From positions 1-64,000 of the forward strand of contig NZ_JAPKFL010000017.1 in the NCBI RefSeq assembly GCF_026262575.1: a stretch of 64,000 nt of DNA, written 5' to 3'. Made by a program: the position numbers and the translations under genes. The notes under the pieces were generated by a model. That model was given only the letters and a program-made list of their open reading frames with translations. It was not told the origin of the DNA and made no database searches. Positions 25,061-33,821 of the stretch are shown here, in pieces. The first letter of the stretch is position 1; each line of letters starts with the position of its first letter. The DNA is from Streptomyces marinisediminis. Its GTDB lineage: Bacteria > Actinomycetota > Actinomycetes > Streptomycetales > Streptomycetaceae.

Positions 25061-25201
25061 ACTCGCCTGCCCATTCCTGCGTACGTGAACCTCACGGGCG
25101 CCAGCCCTCACGGCCGTTGACCAGTGAGACGATACCGCCGGTGACGGGACGATGTTTGACGGGTGGGTATCCCCTTGGCGTGAGGGAGCGCGCAAGGGTG
25201 A

Positions 25202-25267
25202 AGATCAGACACACCCTGACCGTGTTTGTGATCTAGGGGTTTCAACCCCCACGGGCACAGGTAGGGT
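25202..25267 (+). promoter_or_regulatory. arc promoter region with two dyads
   Basis: An imperfect 13-bp dyad (25202-25214 with 25222-25234, 11 of 13 matching) and a perfect GGGGTT-TC-AACCCC palindrome (25236-25249) lie directly upstream of TAGGGT (25262-25267), a typical -10 box. A poor -35 suggests activation or repression at the dyads. Confidence 0.45.
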
Positions 25268-25305
25268 CAGGAAGCGTCCAGCTCCCCCCAGAGGAGGTGA
25301 GGACC

Positions 25306-27072
25306 GTGGCAGCCCACGACGACGACATCAACCGCGGCTCCCGGCCGGTTCGGGGATCGGAAGACCCTGCCGACCAGGTGGCCTATCTGGAGCAGGAGAT
25401 CGCCGTCCTGCGCCGCAAGCTCGCCGACTCTCCGCGGCACACTCGGATTCTCGAGGAGCGGATCGTCGAGCTCCAGACCAACCTGGCCGGCGTCTCGGCG
25501 CAGAACGAGCGGCTGGCCGGCACGCTGCGCGAGGCGCGCGACCAGATCGTGGCGCTCAAGGAGGAGGTCGACCGGCTGGCCCAGCCGCCCGCCGGCTTCG
25601 GCGTCTTCCTACAGGCCAACGAGGACGGCACGGCCGACATCTTCACCGGCGGCCGCAAGCTGCGGGTGAACGTGAGCCCCAGCGTCGAGCTCGGTGACCT
25701 GCGGCGCGGCCAGGAGGTCATGCTCAACGAGGCGCTCAACGTGGTCGACGCCATGGAGTTCGAGCGTGCGGGAGACATCGTCACCCTCAAGGAGGTCCTT
25801 GAGGACGGCGAGCGCGCCCTGGTGGTGGGGCACACCGACGAGGAGCGGGTGGTGCGGCTGGCCGAGCCGCTCATGCGAGCCACGCTGCGCGCCGGTGACG
25901 CCCTGCTGCTGGAGTCCCGATCCGGCTACGTCTACGAGGTCGTGCCCAAGAGCGAGGTCGAGGAGCTGGTACTCGAAGAGGTGCCGGACATCGACTACGC
26001 CAAGATCGGCGGTCTGGGCGGCCAGATCGAGCTGATCCGGGACGCGGTCGAACTGCCCTACCTCTATCCCGACCTGTTCAAAGAGCACGAGCTGCGCCCG
26101 CCCAAGGGCGTCCTGCTCTACGGCCCGCCCGGCTGCGGCAAGACGCTCATCGCCAAGGCGGTCGCCAACTCGCTGGCCAAGAAGGTCGCCGAGGTCACCG
26201 GCAAGCCCGCCGGCAAGAGCTTCTTCCTCAACATCAAGGGCCCCGAGCTGCTCAACAAGTACGTCGGCGAGACCGAGCGGCACATCCGCCTGGTCTTCCA
26301 GCGGGCCCGGGAGAAGGCGGGCGAGGGCACGCCCGTCATCGTCTTCTTCGACGAGATGGACTCGCTCTTCCGCACCCGTGGCTCCGGGGTCAGCTCGGAC
26401 GTGGAGAACACCATCGTCCCGCAGCTCCTGTCCGAGATCGACGGCGTGGAGGGCCTGGAGAACGTCATCGTCATCGGCGCCTCCAACCGCGAGGACATGA
26501 TCGACCCGGCGATTCTGCGCCCGGGCCGCCTGGACGTGAAGATCAAGATCGAGCGTCCGGACGCCGAGGCGGCCAAGGACATCTTCTCCAAGTACCTCAC
26601 CTCCTCCCTGCCGATCCACACCGAGGACCTGGCCGAGCACGGCCAAGACGCCAAGGCGGCCGTCGCCGGCATGATCCAGTCGGTCGTGGAGCAGATGTAC
26701 GCGGAGTCCGAGGAGAACCGCTTCCTGGAGGTCACCTACGCCAACGGTGACAAGGAGGTCCTCTACTTCAAGGACTTCAACTCCGGGGCCATGATCCAGA
26801 ACATCGTGGACCGGGCGAAGAAGATGGCGATCAAGGCCTTCCTCGACCACGACCAGAAGGGTCTGCGCGTCTCCCACCTGCTCGCCGCGTGCGTGGACGA
26901 GTTCAAGGAGAACGAGGACCTGCCCAACACCACAAACCCGGACGACTGGGCCCGCATCTCCGGCAAGAAGGGGGAGCGGATCGTGTTCATCCGCACCCTC
27001 GTCACCGGAAAGCAGGGCGCGGACACCGGGCGCTCCATCGACACGGTGGCGAACACCGGTCAGTACCTGTAG
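25306..27072 (+). CDS. arc: proteasome-associated ATPase ARC/Mpa
   Basis: AAA+ ring ATPase that binds Pup, unfolds pupylated proteins and feeds them to the 20S core. 588 aa: coiled coil about 25-92, tandem OB domains about 96-225, AAA domain from about 235. Walker A is GPPGCGKT at 273-280; Walker B is VIVFFDE near 344-350. The product ends GQYL, the penultimate-tyrosine tail that docks into the proteasome. GTG 25306 matches relatives; GTG 25297 is an alternative nearer the GGAGG. A hairpin follows the stop, so dop has a separate promoter. Confidence 0.97.
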   Translation: MAAHDDDINRGSRPVRGSEDPADQVAYLEQEIAVLRRKLADSPRHTRILEERIVELQTNLAGVSAQNERLAGTLREARDQIVALKEEVDRLAQPPAGFGVFLQANEDGTADIFTGGRKLRVNVSPSVELGDLRRGQEVMLNEALNVVDAMEFERAGDIVTLKEVLEDGERALVVGHTDEERVVRLAEPLMRATLRAGDALLLESRSGYVYEVVPKSEVEELVLEEVPDIDYAKIGGLGGQIELIRDAVELPYLYPDLFKEHELRPPKGVLLYGPPGCGKTLIAKAVANSLAKKVAEVTGKPAGKSFFLNIKGPELLNKYVGETERHIRLVFQRAREKAGEGTPVIVFFDEMDSLFRTRGSGVSSDVENTIVPQLLSEIDGVEGLENVIVIGASNREDMIDPAILRPGRLDVKIKIERPDAEAAKDIFSKYLTSSLPIHTEDLAEHGQDAKAAVAGMIQSVVEQMYAESEENRFLEVTYANGDKEVLYFKDFNSGAMIQNIVDRAKKMAIKAFLDHDQKGLRVSHLLAACVDEFKENEDLPNTTNPDDWARISGKKGERIVFIRTLVTGKQGADTGRSIDTVANTGQYL

Positions 27073-27084
27073 TGAGGACACCGT

Positions 27085-27120
27085 CCGGCTGCGGCAGCCC
27101 CGCGGGGGTGCCGCAGCCGG
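27085..27120 (+). terminator. hairpin between arc and dop
   Basis: A 16-bp stem with one bulge (27085-27101 with 27105-27120), loop about 3 nt, followed by ATCGTTT. It lies 12 bp after the arc stop. Confidence 0.7.
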
Positions 27121-27299
27121 ATCGTTTCCGACGGACGCGACCGCGGTCCGCCTGTCGTCTCGGACTCCCGCCCGCACCGGCGTCCCCCTAGGCTCGGGGC
27201 TACTGGCGCCCCGCGCGGTGCGGCGGGTACCGCAGACGGGCGGATGCGCGGGACGTGAGCGCCGGCCGGGCGACGGCCGGCGTCGGCAAGGAGGGCCGC

Positions 27300-28811
27300 A
27301 TGACCGTACGGCGCGTGATGGGCATCGAGACGGAGTACGGGATCTCCGTCCCCGGGCACCCCAACGCCAATGCCATGCTCACCTCGTCCCAGGTCGTCAA
27401 CGCCTACGCGGCGGCGATGCACCGGGCGCGCCGCGCCCGCTGGGACTTCGAGGAGGAGAACCCGCTGCGGGACGCGCGCGGCTTCGACCTCGCCCGGGAG
27501 GCCGCCGACGCCAGCCAGCTCACGGACGAGGACATCGGCCTGGCGAACGTCATCCTCACCAACGGCGCCCGCCTGTACGTCGACCACGCCCACCCCGAGT
27601 ACAGCGCGCCGGAGGTCACCAACCCGCGGGACGCGGTGCTCTGGGACAAGGCGGGTGAGCGGATCATGGCCGAGGCGGCCGAGCGCGCCGCCGAGGTGCC
27701 CGGCGCCCAGCCCATCCACCTGTACAAGAACAACACCGACAACAAGGGCGCCTCCTACGGCACGCACGAGAACTACCTGATGACGCGGGAGACCCCGTTC
27801 GCGGACATCGTGCGGCACCTGACGCCGTTCTTCGTCTCCCGCCAGGTGATCACCGGCGCCGGCCGCGTCGGGCTGGGTCAGGACGGCGGTGAGCACGGCT
27901 TCCAGCTCAGCCAGCGCGCCGACTACTTCGAGGTCGAGGTCGGGCTGGAGACGACGCTCAAGCGCCCCATCATCAACACCCGGGACGAGCCGCACTCCGA
28001 CGCCGAGAAGTACCGCAGGCTCCACGTGATCATCGGCGACGCGAACCTCTCGGAGATCTCCACCTACCTCAAGCTCGGCACCACCTCGCTGGTGCTGTCC
28101 ATGATCGAGGACGGCTTCATCGCCGTCGACCTCGCCGTCGACCAGCCCGTGCGCACGCTGCACCAGGTCAGCCACGACCCGGGCCTGCGCCGGCTCGTCA
28201 CGCTGCGCAACGGTCGGACGCTCACCGCGGTACAGCTCCAGATGGAGTACTACGAGCTGGCCCGCAAGTACGTCGAGGAGCGCTACGGTGCGGACGCCGA
28301 CGAGCAGACCACCGACGTCCTCACCCGGTGGGAGGACGTGCTCACCCGGCTGGAGCGGGACCCGATGAGCCTGGCCGGGGAGCTGGACTGGGTGGCCAAG
28401 CGGGAGCTCCTGGAGGGCTACCGGCGGCGGGACGACCTGGACTGGGACGCCGCGCGCCTGCACCTGGTCGACCTCCAGTACGCCGACGTGCGGCCCGACA
28501 AGGGCCTCTACAACCGGCTGGCGGCCCGCGGCAAGATGACGCGCCTGCTGGACGAGGCGGACGTGCGGCGGGCCAGGCACCAGCCTCCGGAGGACACCCG
28601 CGCCTACTTCCGCGGCCGCTGCCTGGAGCAGTACGCCGACCACGTGGCCGCGGCCTCCTGGGACTCGGTGATCTTCGACCTGCCCGGCCGGGACTCCCTC
28701 CAGCGCGTCCCCACGCTGGAGCCCCTGCGGGGCACCCGGCAGCACGTGCAGGACCTGCTGGACCGCTGCCGCACGGCCGAGGAGCTGGTCCGGGCGCTGT
28801 CGGCGAAGTGA
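27300..28811 (+). CDS. dop: Pup deamidase/depupylase Dop
   Basis: 503-aa glutamine-synthetase-like enzyme that hydrolyses the Pup-lysine isopeptide bond and, where needed, deamidates Pup. It begins MTVRRVMGIETEYGISVPGH. Catalytic Asp95 lies in RLYVDHAHPEYSAPE. The KNNTDNKGASYGTHENYL and RPIINTRDEPHSDAEKYRR motifs bind ATP. It is paralogous to PafA (33822). ATG 27300 follows AAGGAGGG. Because Pup here ends in Glu, only depupylation appears necessary. Confidence 0.97.
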   Translation: MTVRRVMGIETEYGISVPGHPNANAMLTSSQVVNAYAAAMHRARRARWDFEEENPLRDARGFDLAREAADASQLTDEDIGLANVILTNGARLYVDHAHPEYSAPEVTNPRDAVLWDKAGERIMAEAAERAAEVPGAQPIHLYKNNTDNKGASYGTHENYLMTRETPFADIVRHLTPFFVSRQVITGAGRVGLGQDGGEHGFQLSQRADYFEVEVGLETTLKRPIINTRDEPHSDAEKYRRLHVIIGDANLSEISTYLKLGTTSLVLSMIEDGFIAVDLAVDQPVRTLHQVSHDPGLRRLVTLRNGRTLTAVQLQMEYYELARKYVEERYGADADEQTTDVLTRWEDVLTRLERDPMSLAGELDWVAKRELLEGYRRRDDLDWDAARLHLVDLQYADVRPDKGLYNRLAARGKMTRLLDEADVRRARHQPPEDTRAYFRGRCLEQYADHVAAASWDSVIFDLPGRDSLQRVPTLEPLRGTRQHVQDLLDRCRTAEELVRALSAK

Positions 28812-28936
28812 GCGGGGGCGCGCGGGCCGGGCGAAGCCGCCGAACGAGCACTGGTAAACACGCCGGATTCGGGGGAATCATCGGGGTGGCTCCCGGGCGT
28901 TAGAGCAACTGAAGGGCCGATGTCAGTCCCTGCGAG

Positions 28937-28942
28937 TAGGGT
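28937..28942 (+). promoter_or_regulatory. candidate -10 box upstream of pup
   Basis: TAGGGT lies 38 nt before the pup ATG in the 168-bp dop-pup gap. No -35 is evident. Confidence 0.35.
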
Positions 28943-28979
28943 CTGATCTTGAGCGTCGAATCGGAGCGGGGTGAGGTGC

Positions 28980-29198
28980 ATGGCTACCAAGGACACCGGC
29001 GGCGGACAGCAGAAGGCCACGCGGGCGACGGAGGAGACCGAGGAGCAGGCGTCGGAGGCGCAGGCTTCGGAGGACCTCAAGGAGCGCCAGGAGGCGCTCT
29101 CGGACGACGTCGACGCGGTTTTGGACGAGATCGACGACGTGCTGGAGGAGAACGCCGAGGACTTCGTGAAGTCCTTCGTGCAGAAGGGCGGGGAGTGA
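28980..29198 (+). CDS. pup: prokaryotic ubiquitin-like protein Pup
   Basis: 72-aa intrinsically disordered tag attached to lysines of proteasome substrates. It is acidic, with the ARC-binding helix region EDLKERQEALSDDVDAVLDE and a C-terminus FVQKGGE. The last residue is encoded as GAG before TGA, so the reactive glutamate is present without deamidation. In mycobacteria it is Gln. ATG 28980 is preceded by GGGGTGAGG. It sits between dop and prcB, the canonical order. Confidence 0.97.
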   Translation: MATKDTGGGQQKATRATEETEEQASEAQASEDLKERQEALSDDVDAVLDEIDDVLEENAEDFVKSFVQKGGE

Positions 29199-29551
29199 GG
29201 GCGCGACCCCGCGTGCCGCGCCGGGCGTCACCGGCGCGGCACGCCCCGGCCGCCCGGCGTCCCTGACCCGGCGCCGAGCGGCGGAGGACCGGCCGGCTGC
29301 CGGTGGTGCCCACGTGGCGCACCACCGGCAGCGGTGCTCCGCGCGCCCGCCCGGTCGGCTCCCCGGGCGCCCCCCCCGTGGCCCGGGCGCGCGCCGGGCG
29401 CGAGGCCGGCGGGCCCGAGCAGGTGGATCACGATCATCTGGCGGGTAAGGTCCGGTGCGTAGTGTGCTTCAGCTGCACCGCAGGGTTGGGGCTGTTTCAA
29501 GGACCGGCCGGACGCCGAGGGGCGGGCGGCCGCATACCTGGAAGGAAACGC
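29199..29551. other. pup-prcB intergenic region
   Basis: It holds the hairpin at 29296-29332 and, further on, TAAGGT at 29447-29452 as a possible -10 box for prcBA. The remainder, including a GTT- and TTTC-containing stretch near 29480-29500, shows no gene. Confidence 0.5.
29296..29332 (+). terminator. hairpin downstream of pup
   Basis: A perfect 14-bp stem (29296-29309 with 29319-29332) and 9-nt loop lies about 97 bp after the pup stop. It would separate abundant pup mRNA from prcBA. Confidence 0.65.
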
Positions 29552-30397
29552 GTGGAAGCCAACACTCGTGACACCGGGCGTCTGCCGGCCGCCTTCCTGA
29601 CGCCGGGCTCGTCCTCGTTCATGGACTTCCTGTCCACGCACGCGCCGGACCAGCTACCGGGCAACCGCCCGCTGCCGCCGGTCAAGGGCGCCCTGGAGGC
29701 GCCGCACGGCACGACGATCGTCGCGGCGACGTACCCCGGCGGCGTGGTGCTCGCGGGCGACCGCCGGGCGACGATGGGCAACATGATCGCGCAGCGCGAC
29801 ATCGAGAAGGTCTTCCCCGCCGACGAGTTCTCGGCGGTCGGGATCGCCGGTACCGCGGGGCTGGCGGTGGAGATGGTCAAGCTCTTCCAACTGGAGCTGG
29901 AGCACTTCGAGAAGGTCGAGGGCGCCCAGCTCTCCCTGGAGGGCAAGGCCAACCGGCTCTCCACGATGATCCGCAGCAACCTGGGCATGGCCATGCAGGG
30001 CCTCGCCGTCGTGCCGCTGTTCGCCGGGTACGACCCGGACCGCGACAAGGGCCGGATCTTCTCCTACGACATCACCGGCGGCCGCTCCGAGGAGCCGGGC
30101 TTCGCGGCCGTCGGCTCCGGTTCGGTCTTCGCCCGCGGTTCGCTGAAGAAGCTGTACCGCGCGGATCTCAGCGAGGAGCAGGCCGCCACCGTCGCGGTGC
30201 AGGCCCTGTACGACGCCGCCGACGACGACTCCGCGACCGGCGGCCCCGACCTGGTCCGGCGGATCTACCCGGTGGTCGCCGTGATCAACGACGAGGGGTA
30301 CCGGCGGCTGCCGGAGGCGGAGGTCTCCGGCGTCGCCCAGACGATCCACGAGGGCCGTCTGCAGCACCCCGACGGGCCGCAGGCCCCGGTCGTCTGA
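29552..30397 (+). CDS. prcB: 20S proteasome beta subunit
   Basis: 281-aa proteolytic subunit. A 53-residue propeptide is removed at APHG-TTIVAATYPGG, exposing Thr54 as the N-terminal nucleophile. Asp and Lys partners fall in VVLAGDRRATMG and the following strand. It starts at GTG 29552 (VEANTRDTGRLPAAFL) after AAGGAAA. It lies 38 bp before prcA and is surely cotranscribed with it. The subunits assemble as alpha7-beta7-beta7-alpha7. Confidence 0.97.
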   Translation: MEANTRDTGRLPAAFLTPGSSSFMDFLSTHAPDQLPGNRPLPPVKGALEAPHGTTIVAATYPGGVVLAGDRRATMGNMIAQRDIEKVFPADEFSAVGIAGTAGLAVEMVKLFQLELEHFEKVEGAQLSLEGKANRLSTMIRSNLGMAMQGLAVVPLFAGYDPDRDKGRIFSYDITGGRSEEPGFAAVGSGSVFARGSLKKLYRADLSEEQAATVAVQALYDAADDDSATGGPDLVRRIYPVVAVINDEGYRRLPEAEVSGVAQTIHEGRLQHPDGPQAPVV

Positions 30398-30435
30398 AGC
30401 CAGGGCCCACGCCCCAGGAAGGAAGAGGAACGCCG

Positions 30436-31221
30436 GTGTCCACGCCGTTCTATGTCTCGCCCCAGCAGGCCATGGCCGACCGCGCCGAGTACGCCCGCAA
30501 GGGCATCGCGCGCGGCCGCAGCGTGGTGGTGCTGCAGTACGCCGACGGCATCGTGTTCGTCGCGGAGAACCCCTCGCGCGCGCTGCACAAAGTCAGCGAG
30601 ATCTACGACCGCATCGCCTTCGCCGCGGTCGGCAAGTACAACGAGTTCGAGAACCTGCGCATCGGCGGCGTCCGCTACGCCGACCTGCGCGGCTACACCT
30701 ACCACCGGGAGGACGTCACCGCCCGGGGCCTGGCCAACGTCTACGCCCAGACGCTGGGCACGATCTTCTCCAGCGCGGGCGACAAGCCCTACGAGGTGGA
30801 GCTGATCGTCGCCGAGGTGGGCGCGGCCGGTGCCGACGACCAGATCTACCGCCTGCCGCACGACGGGTCGATCGTCGACGAGCACGGCTCGGTGGCCGTC
30901 GGCGGCAACTCCGACCAGATCGGCAGCTACCTCGACGAGCGTCAGCGCGACGACATGACGCTCGGCGAAGCGCTGCGGCTGGCGGTGGAGGCGCTCGGCC
31001 GCGACACCGGAGGCGGGGAGCGCACGCTCACCGCCGACCAGCTTGAGGTCGCCGTGCTGGACCGCACGCGGCCGCAGCAGCGCAAGTTCAAGCGGGTCCT
31101 CGGCACGCAGTTGACGCGGTTGCTGGAGGAGTCCCCGGCGGCCCGGCCCGCCGCCGAGCCCGGCCCTGAGCCGGACGCCTCGGGCGACTCGCCCGACTCC
31201 GGCTCCGACCCGCGGCCCTGA
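30436..31221 (+). CDS. prcA: 20S proteasome alpha subunit
   Basis: 261-aa structural subunit forming the gated outer ring. It begins STPFYVSPQQAMADRAEYAR and retains the proteasome fold (YADGIVFVAENPS, KYNEFENLRIGG) but no catalytic threonine. A C-terminal tail of about 25 residues is Pro/Glu/Ser-rich. GTG start after AGGAAGGAAGAGG. The ARC tail docks on this ring. Confidence 0.97.
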   Translation: MSTPFYVSPQQAMADRAEYARKGIARGRSVVVLQYADGIVFVAENPSRALHKVSEIYDRIAFAAVGKYNEFENLRIGGVRYADLRGYTYHREDVTARGLANVYAQTLGTIFSSAGDKPYEVELIVAEVGAAGADDQIYRLPHDGSIVDEHGSVAVGGNSDQIGSYLDERQRDDMTLGEALRLAVEALGRDTGGGERTLTADQLEVAVLDRTRPQQRKFKRVLGTQLTRLLEESPAARPAAEPGPEPDASGDSPDSGSDPRP

Positions 31222-31251
31222 CCCGGCCGCGCTCCGGCCCCGGCGCACGGT

Positions 31252-31284
31252 GCCCCGGCAGGCGTCAGCGGACGCCGCCGGGGC
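31252..31284. terminator. bidirectional hairpin after prcA
   Basis: A 13-bp stem with one bulged A (31252-31265 with 31272-31284) and a 6-nt loop lies between convergent prcA and the LacI-type gene. Confidence 0.65.
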
Positions 31285-31350
31285 GCCGCCGTGTCCGGCC
31301 GCGGTGCGGGGCCGCGCGCTCGGTGGCGCCCGGGCGGCGCCCGCCGGGCG

Positions 31351-32469
31351 TCAGGAGCGCCCGGCGGCCCCGCCGCTGCGGGGCGCGGCCCCCGGCGCCG
31401 CCGTTCCGCCGGTGCGCGGCGCGGGGCCGCTGGACGCGCGCGGCAGCAGGCGCACCGGGAGCGGGCGCGTGTCGGCGGGGTGCGCGTCGAGGACGGCCAG
31501 CAGGGCGCGCATGCCGGCCGCGCCGAAGTCCTCGGCGGGCAGGCGGACGGTGGTCAGCTCCGGCTCCACCGCCGTGGCCAGGGAGAGGTCGTCGCACCCG
31601 GTGACGGAGACGTCCTCGGGGACGCGCAGGCCCAGCCGCCGGGCCGCCTTGCAGGCCCCGGCCGCCAGCAGGTCGTCGTCGCAGACCACCGCCGTGGGCC
31701 GGGGTTCGCCCCCCAGGAGGCGCTCGGCGGTACGCAGGCCGCCGGTCACGCTGAGCTCCGCCGCGGGGACCCGGGTCAGCCGCACCCCCGGCGCGGAGGC
31801 GAGCGTCGCGTCCAGCGCCCGGGCGCGCAGGGCGAACGTCCAGCTCTCCACGCCCGCCGTGAGGTGCGCCAGGTGCCGGTGGCCCAGGCCGAGCAGGTGG
31901 GCGGCGACCTGCCGCATCCCGTCGGCGAGGTCCAGGTTGACCGTCGCGGCGGCCGGAGTGTCCTCGGGGCTGCTGTCGAGCATGACCAGCGGCAGGCCGC
32001 CGTCGTGCAGGGCCGCCAGGGCGTGCGGGGCCATCGAGGAGGCGATGACGCCGTCCAGCGTGGCGCGTGCCGACTCGAACGGGTCGCGCGCCGGGCCGAG
32101 CCCCTCGGGCGAGGGGTAGAGCACCACGCCCACGTCGCGCTCGGCGGCGGCACGCGCCGCCCCGGTGTAGACGCGGGCGAAGAACTCGTTGGTGAGCGCG
32201 GGCACCACCAGCAGCACGGTCCTGCGGCGGCCCAGCCGCAGGTCCCGGGCGGCCACGTTGGGCCGGTAGCCCAGCTCGCGGGCGGCCGCGCGCACCGTCT
32301 CGGCGGTGCCCGGGGCGACCCGCCCGTGCCACTTCCCGCGCAGGACCAGGGAGACCGTCGCCTGGGAGACCCCGGCGGCGCGTGCGACGTCGCGGCTGGT
32401 GGGCCGGGGCTGGGCGTGGGGCACGGCGGTGTGCTCTCCCGTCGGGATGGACGCGCGGACAGCGGACAT
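31351..32469 (-). CDS. LacI family transcriptional regulator
   Basis: 372-aa repressor. The N-terminal helix-turn-helix is TSRDVARAAGVSQATVSLVL with hinge helix GYRPNVAARDLRLG. A periplasmic-binding-type effector domain follows (VIASSMAP, GCDDLSLATAVEPELTTVRLP), so a sugar or similar ligand is likely. The ATG at 32469 starts MSAVRASIPTGEH. It is divergent from the MFS transporter gene, with two TACGTA-centred sites between them. The pair interrupts an otherwise typical prcA-pafA arrangement. Confidence 0.93.
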   Translation of the reverse strand: MSAVRASIPTGEHTAVPHAQPRPTSRDVARAAGVSQATVSLVLRGKWHGRVAPGTAETVRAAARELGYRPNVAARDLRLGRRRTVLLVVPALTNEFFARVYTGAARAAAERDVGVVLYPSPEGLGPARDPFESARATLDGVIASSMAPHALAALHDGGLPLVMLDSSPEDTPAAATVNLDLADGMRQVAAHLLGLGHRHLAHLTAGVESWTFALRARALDATLASAPGVRLTRVPAAELSVTGGLRTAERLLGGEPRPTAVVCDDDLLAAGACKAARRLGLRVPEDVSVTGCDDLSLATAVEPELTTVRLPAEDFGAAGMRALLAVLDAHPADTRPLPVRLLPRASSGPAPRTGGTAAPGAAPRSGGAAGRS

Positions 32470-32471
32470 GG

Positions 32472-32502
32472 TACGTATGCTGCCGAAGGTTATACGTAAA
32501 AC
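32472..32502. promoter_or_regulatory. paired candidate LacI-type operators
   Basis: Two TACGTA cores (32472-32477 and 32493-32498) are exactly 21 bp apart, on the same helix face. The second lies in GTTATACGTAAAAC (32489-32502), 12 of 14 positions palindromic with a central CG, as LacI-family operators have. Confidence 0.55.
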
Positions 32503-32537
32503 TGATGCCTGACTGATGAACCTGAAGGAGCCGCCGC

Positions 32538-33812
32538 ATGGCGACGGGTTACACCGAGCTGCTGCGCGCCAAGCACGCCGTGCGGCTCCTGACCGGCACG
32601 CTGGTGGGGCGCCTGCCCAACGCCACCGCGCACATCGCCATCGTGCTCTTCGCCCGCTCCGAGGGGGCGAGCTACACGCTGGCGGGCGTGCTGGCGACCG
32701 TCTACGGGCTCGCAACGGCCGTCGGCCAGCCCTTGCTCGGCCGCGCCGTCGACCTCTTCGGGCAGCCGCGCGTCATGCTGCCCGCCGCCCTGGCCTCCGC
32801 GCTGGGCATGGCGGCCTTCGCCGTGGTCGGCATCGATCCGCTGCCCCTGGCCGCCGCGGCCGTCCTGGTGGCCGGGCTGGCCACGCCCCCGCTGGAGGGC
32901 GGCCTGCGCGCCCTGTGGCCGAGCGTGCTGGGGCGGCAGGAGCGGGTGCACACCGCCTACGCGCTGGACTCGGTGGCCCAGGAGGTCATGTTCACCGTCG
33001 GCCCGCTGCTGGTGACGGCCTCCGTGGCGGTGTGGTCGGAGGCGGGCGCGCTGCTGGCGATCAACGCCGTCGGGGTGCTGGGCGCGCTGTCGGTGGTGGT
33101 CTCCGCGCCGTCGCGGTCCTGGCGCAGCGCGCCGCGCGAGGCGCACTGGCTGGGGGCCCTGCGCTCGCCGGGCCTGCTCTCGCTCCTCGGCAGCTTCCTG
33201 TGCGTCGGCGTCGCGCTCGGATCGATCACCGTGGCCGCGGTGGCCTACTCCGACGACGGCAACGGCGGCGACCTGGTGTACGCGCTGATCATGTCGGGGA
33301 TCGGGTTCGGTGCCCTGGTCGGCGGCCTGGCCTACGGGGCCCGCCCCTGGCCGGGGGCGCCCGAACCCCGGCTGCGCCGCATCGTGGCGCTGCTGGCCGT
33401 GGGCTACCTGCCGCTGGCGCTCGTGCCGGGCCCGGTCACCATGACCGTGCTGGCCTGCTTCGCCGGACTCTTCCTGGCGCCCGCGCTGACCTGCGCCTTC
33501 GTCGTCGTGGACCGGCACGCCCCGCGCGGCACGGTCACCGAGGCGTTCTCCTGGCTGGTGACGGTCTTCGGCGTCGGCGCGGCCCTGGGCACCGCCGTGG
33601 TCGGCCCGGCGATCGAGTGGCGCGGCCCGGCCGGCGGTTTCCTCGTCCCCGGTGCCGCCGGATGCGCCGCGCTGCTGGTCCTGCTGGCCACACGGCGCGC
33701 GATGGGCGAGCCCCGGGCCCGGGCCGCCGAGCCGGTCGCCGCGGCGCCGGACGGGGAAAATGATCGAAACGGTGCGGGTGAAGCCGGTTTCAGAACCGGG
33801 CATCAGGCGTAA
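32538..33812 (+). CDS. MFS transporter
   Basis: 424-aa integral membrane transporter with about 12 helices, arranged as two six-helix halves. It starts MATGYTELLRAKHAVRLLTG after AAGGAG. The loop after helix 2 carries QPLLGRAVDLFGQPRVM, the MFS signature region. The substrate is unknown; the divergent LacI regulator suggests an inducible substrate. Its stop lies 9 bp before pafA, but pafA appears to have its own promoter inside the 3' end of this gene. Confidence 0.92.
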   Translation: MATGYTELLRAKHAVRLLTGTLVGRLPNATAHIAIVLFARSEGASYTLAGVLATVYGLATAVGQPLLGRAVDLFGQPRVMLPAALASALGMAAFAVVGIDPLPLAAAAVLVAGLATPPLEGGLRALWPSVLGRQERVHTAYALDSVAQEVMFTVGPLLVTASVAVWSEAGALLAINAVGVLGALSVVVSAPSRSWRSAPREAHWLGALRSPGLLSLLGSFLCVGVALGSITVAAVAYSDDGNGGDLVYALIMSGIGFGALVGGLAYGARPWPGAPEPRLRRIVALLAVGYLPLALVPGPVTMTVLACFAGLFLAPALTCAFVVVDRHAPRGTVTEAFSWLVTVFGVGAALGTAVVGPAIEWRGPAGGFLVPGAAGCAALLVLLATRRAMGEPRARAAEPVAAAPDGENDRNGAGEAGFRTGHQA

Positions 33813-33815
33813 TGT
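33784..33815 (+). promoter_or_regulatory. pafA promoter inside the MFS gene, with dyad
   Basis: TTTCAG (33788-33793), 16 nt, then TAATGT (33810-33815). The -10 starts 12 nt before the pafA ATG, implying a leaderless mRNA. A CCGGTT-TCAG-AACCGG dyad (33784-33799) covers the -35. Confidence 0.45.
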
Positions 33816-33821
33816 TCATGC

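Noticed and set aside
25236..25249. tRNA T-arm-like GGGGTTTCAACCCC
   Set aside because: No acceptor, anticodon or D arms surround it; better explained as a promoter palindrome of arc.
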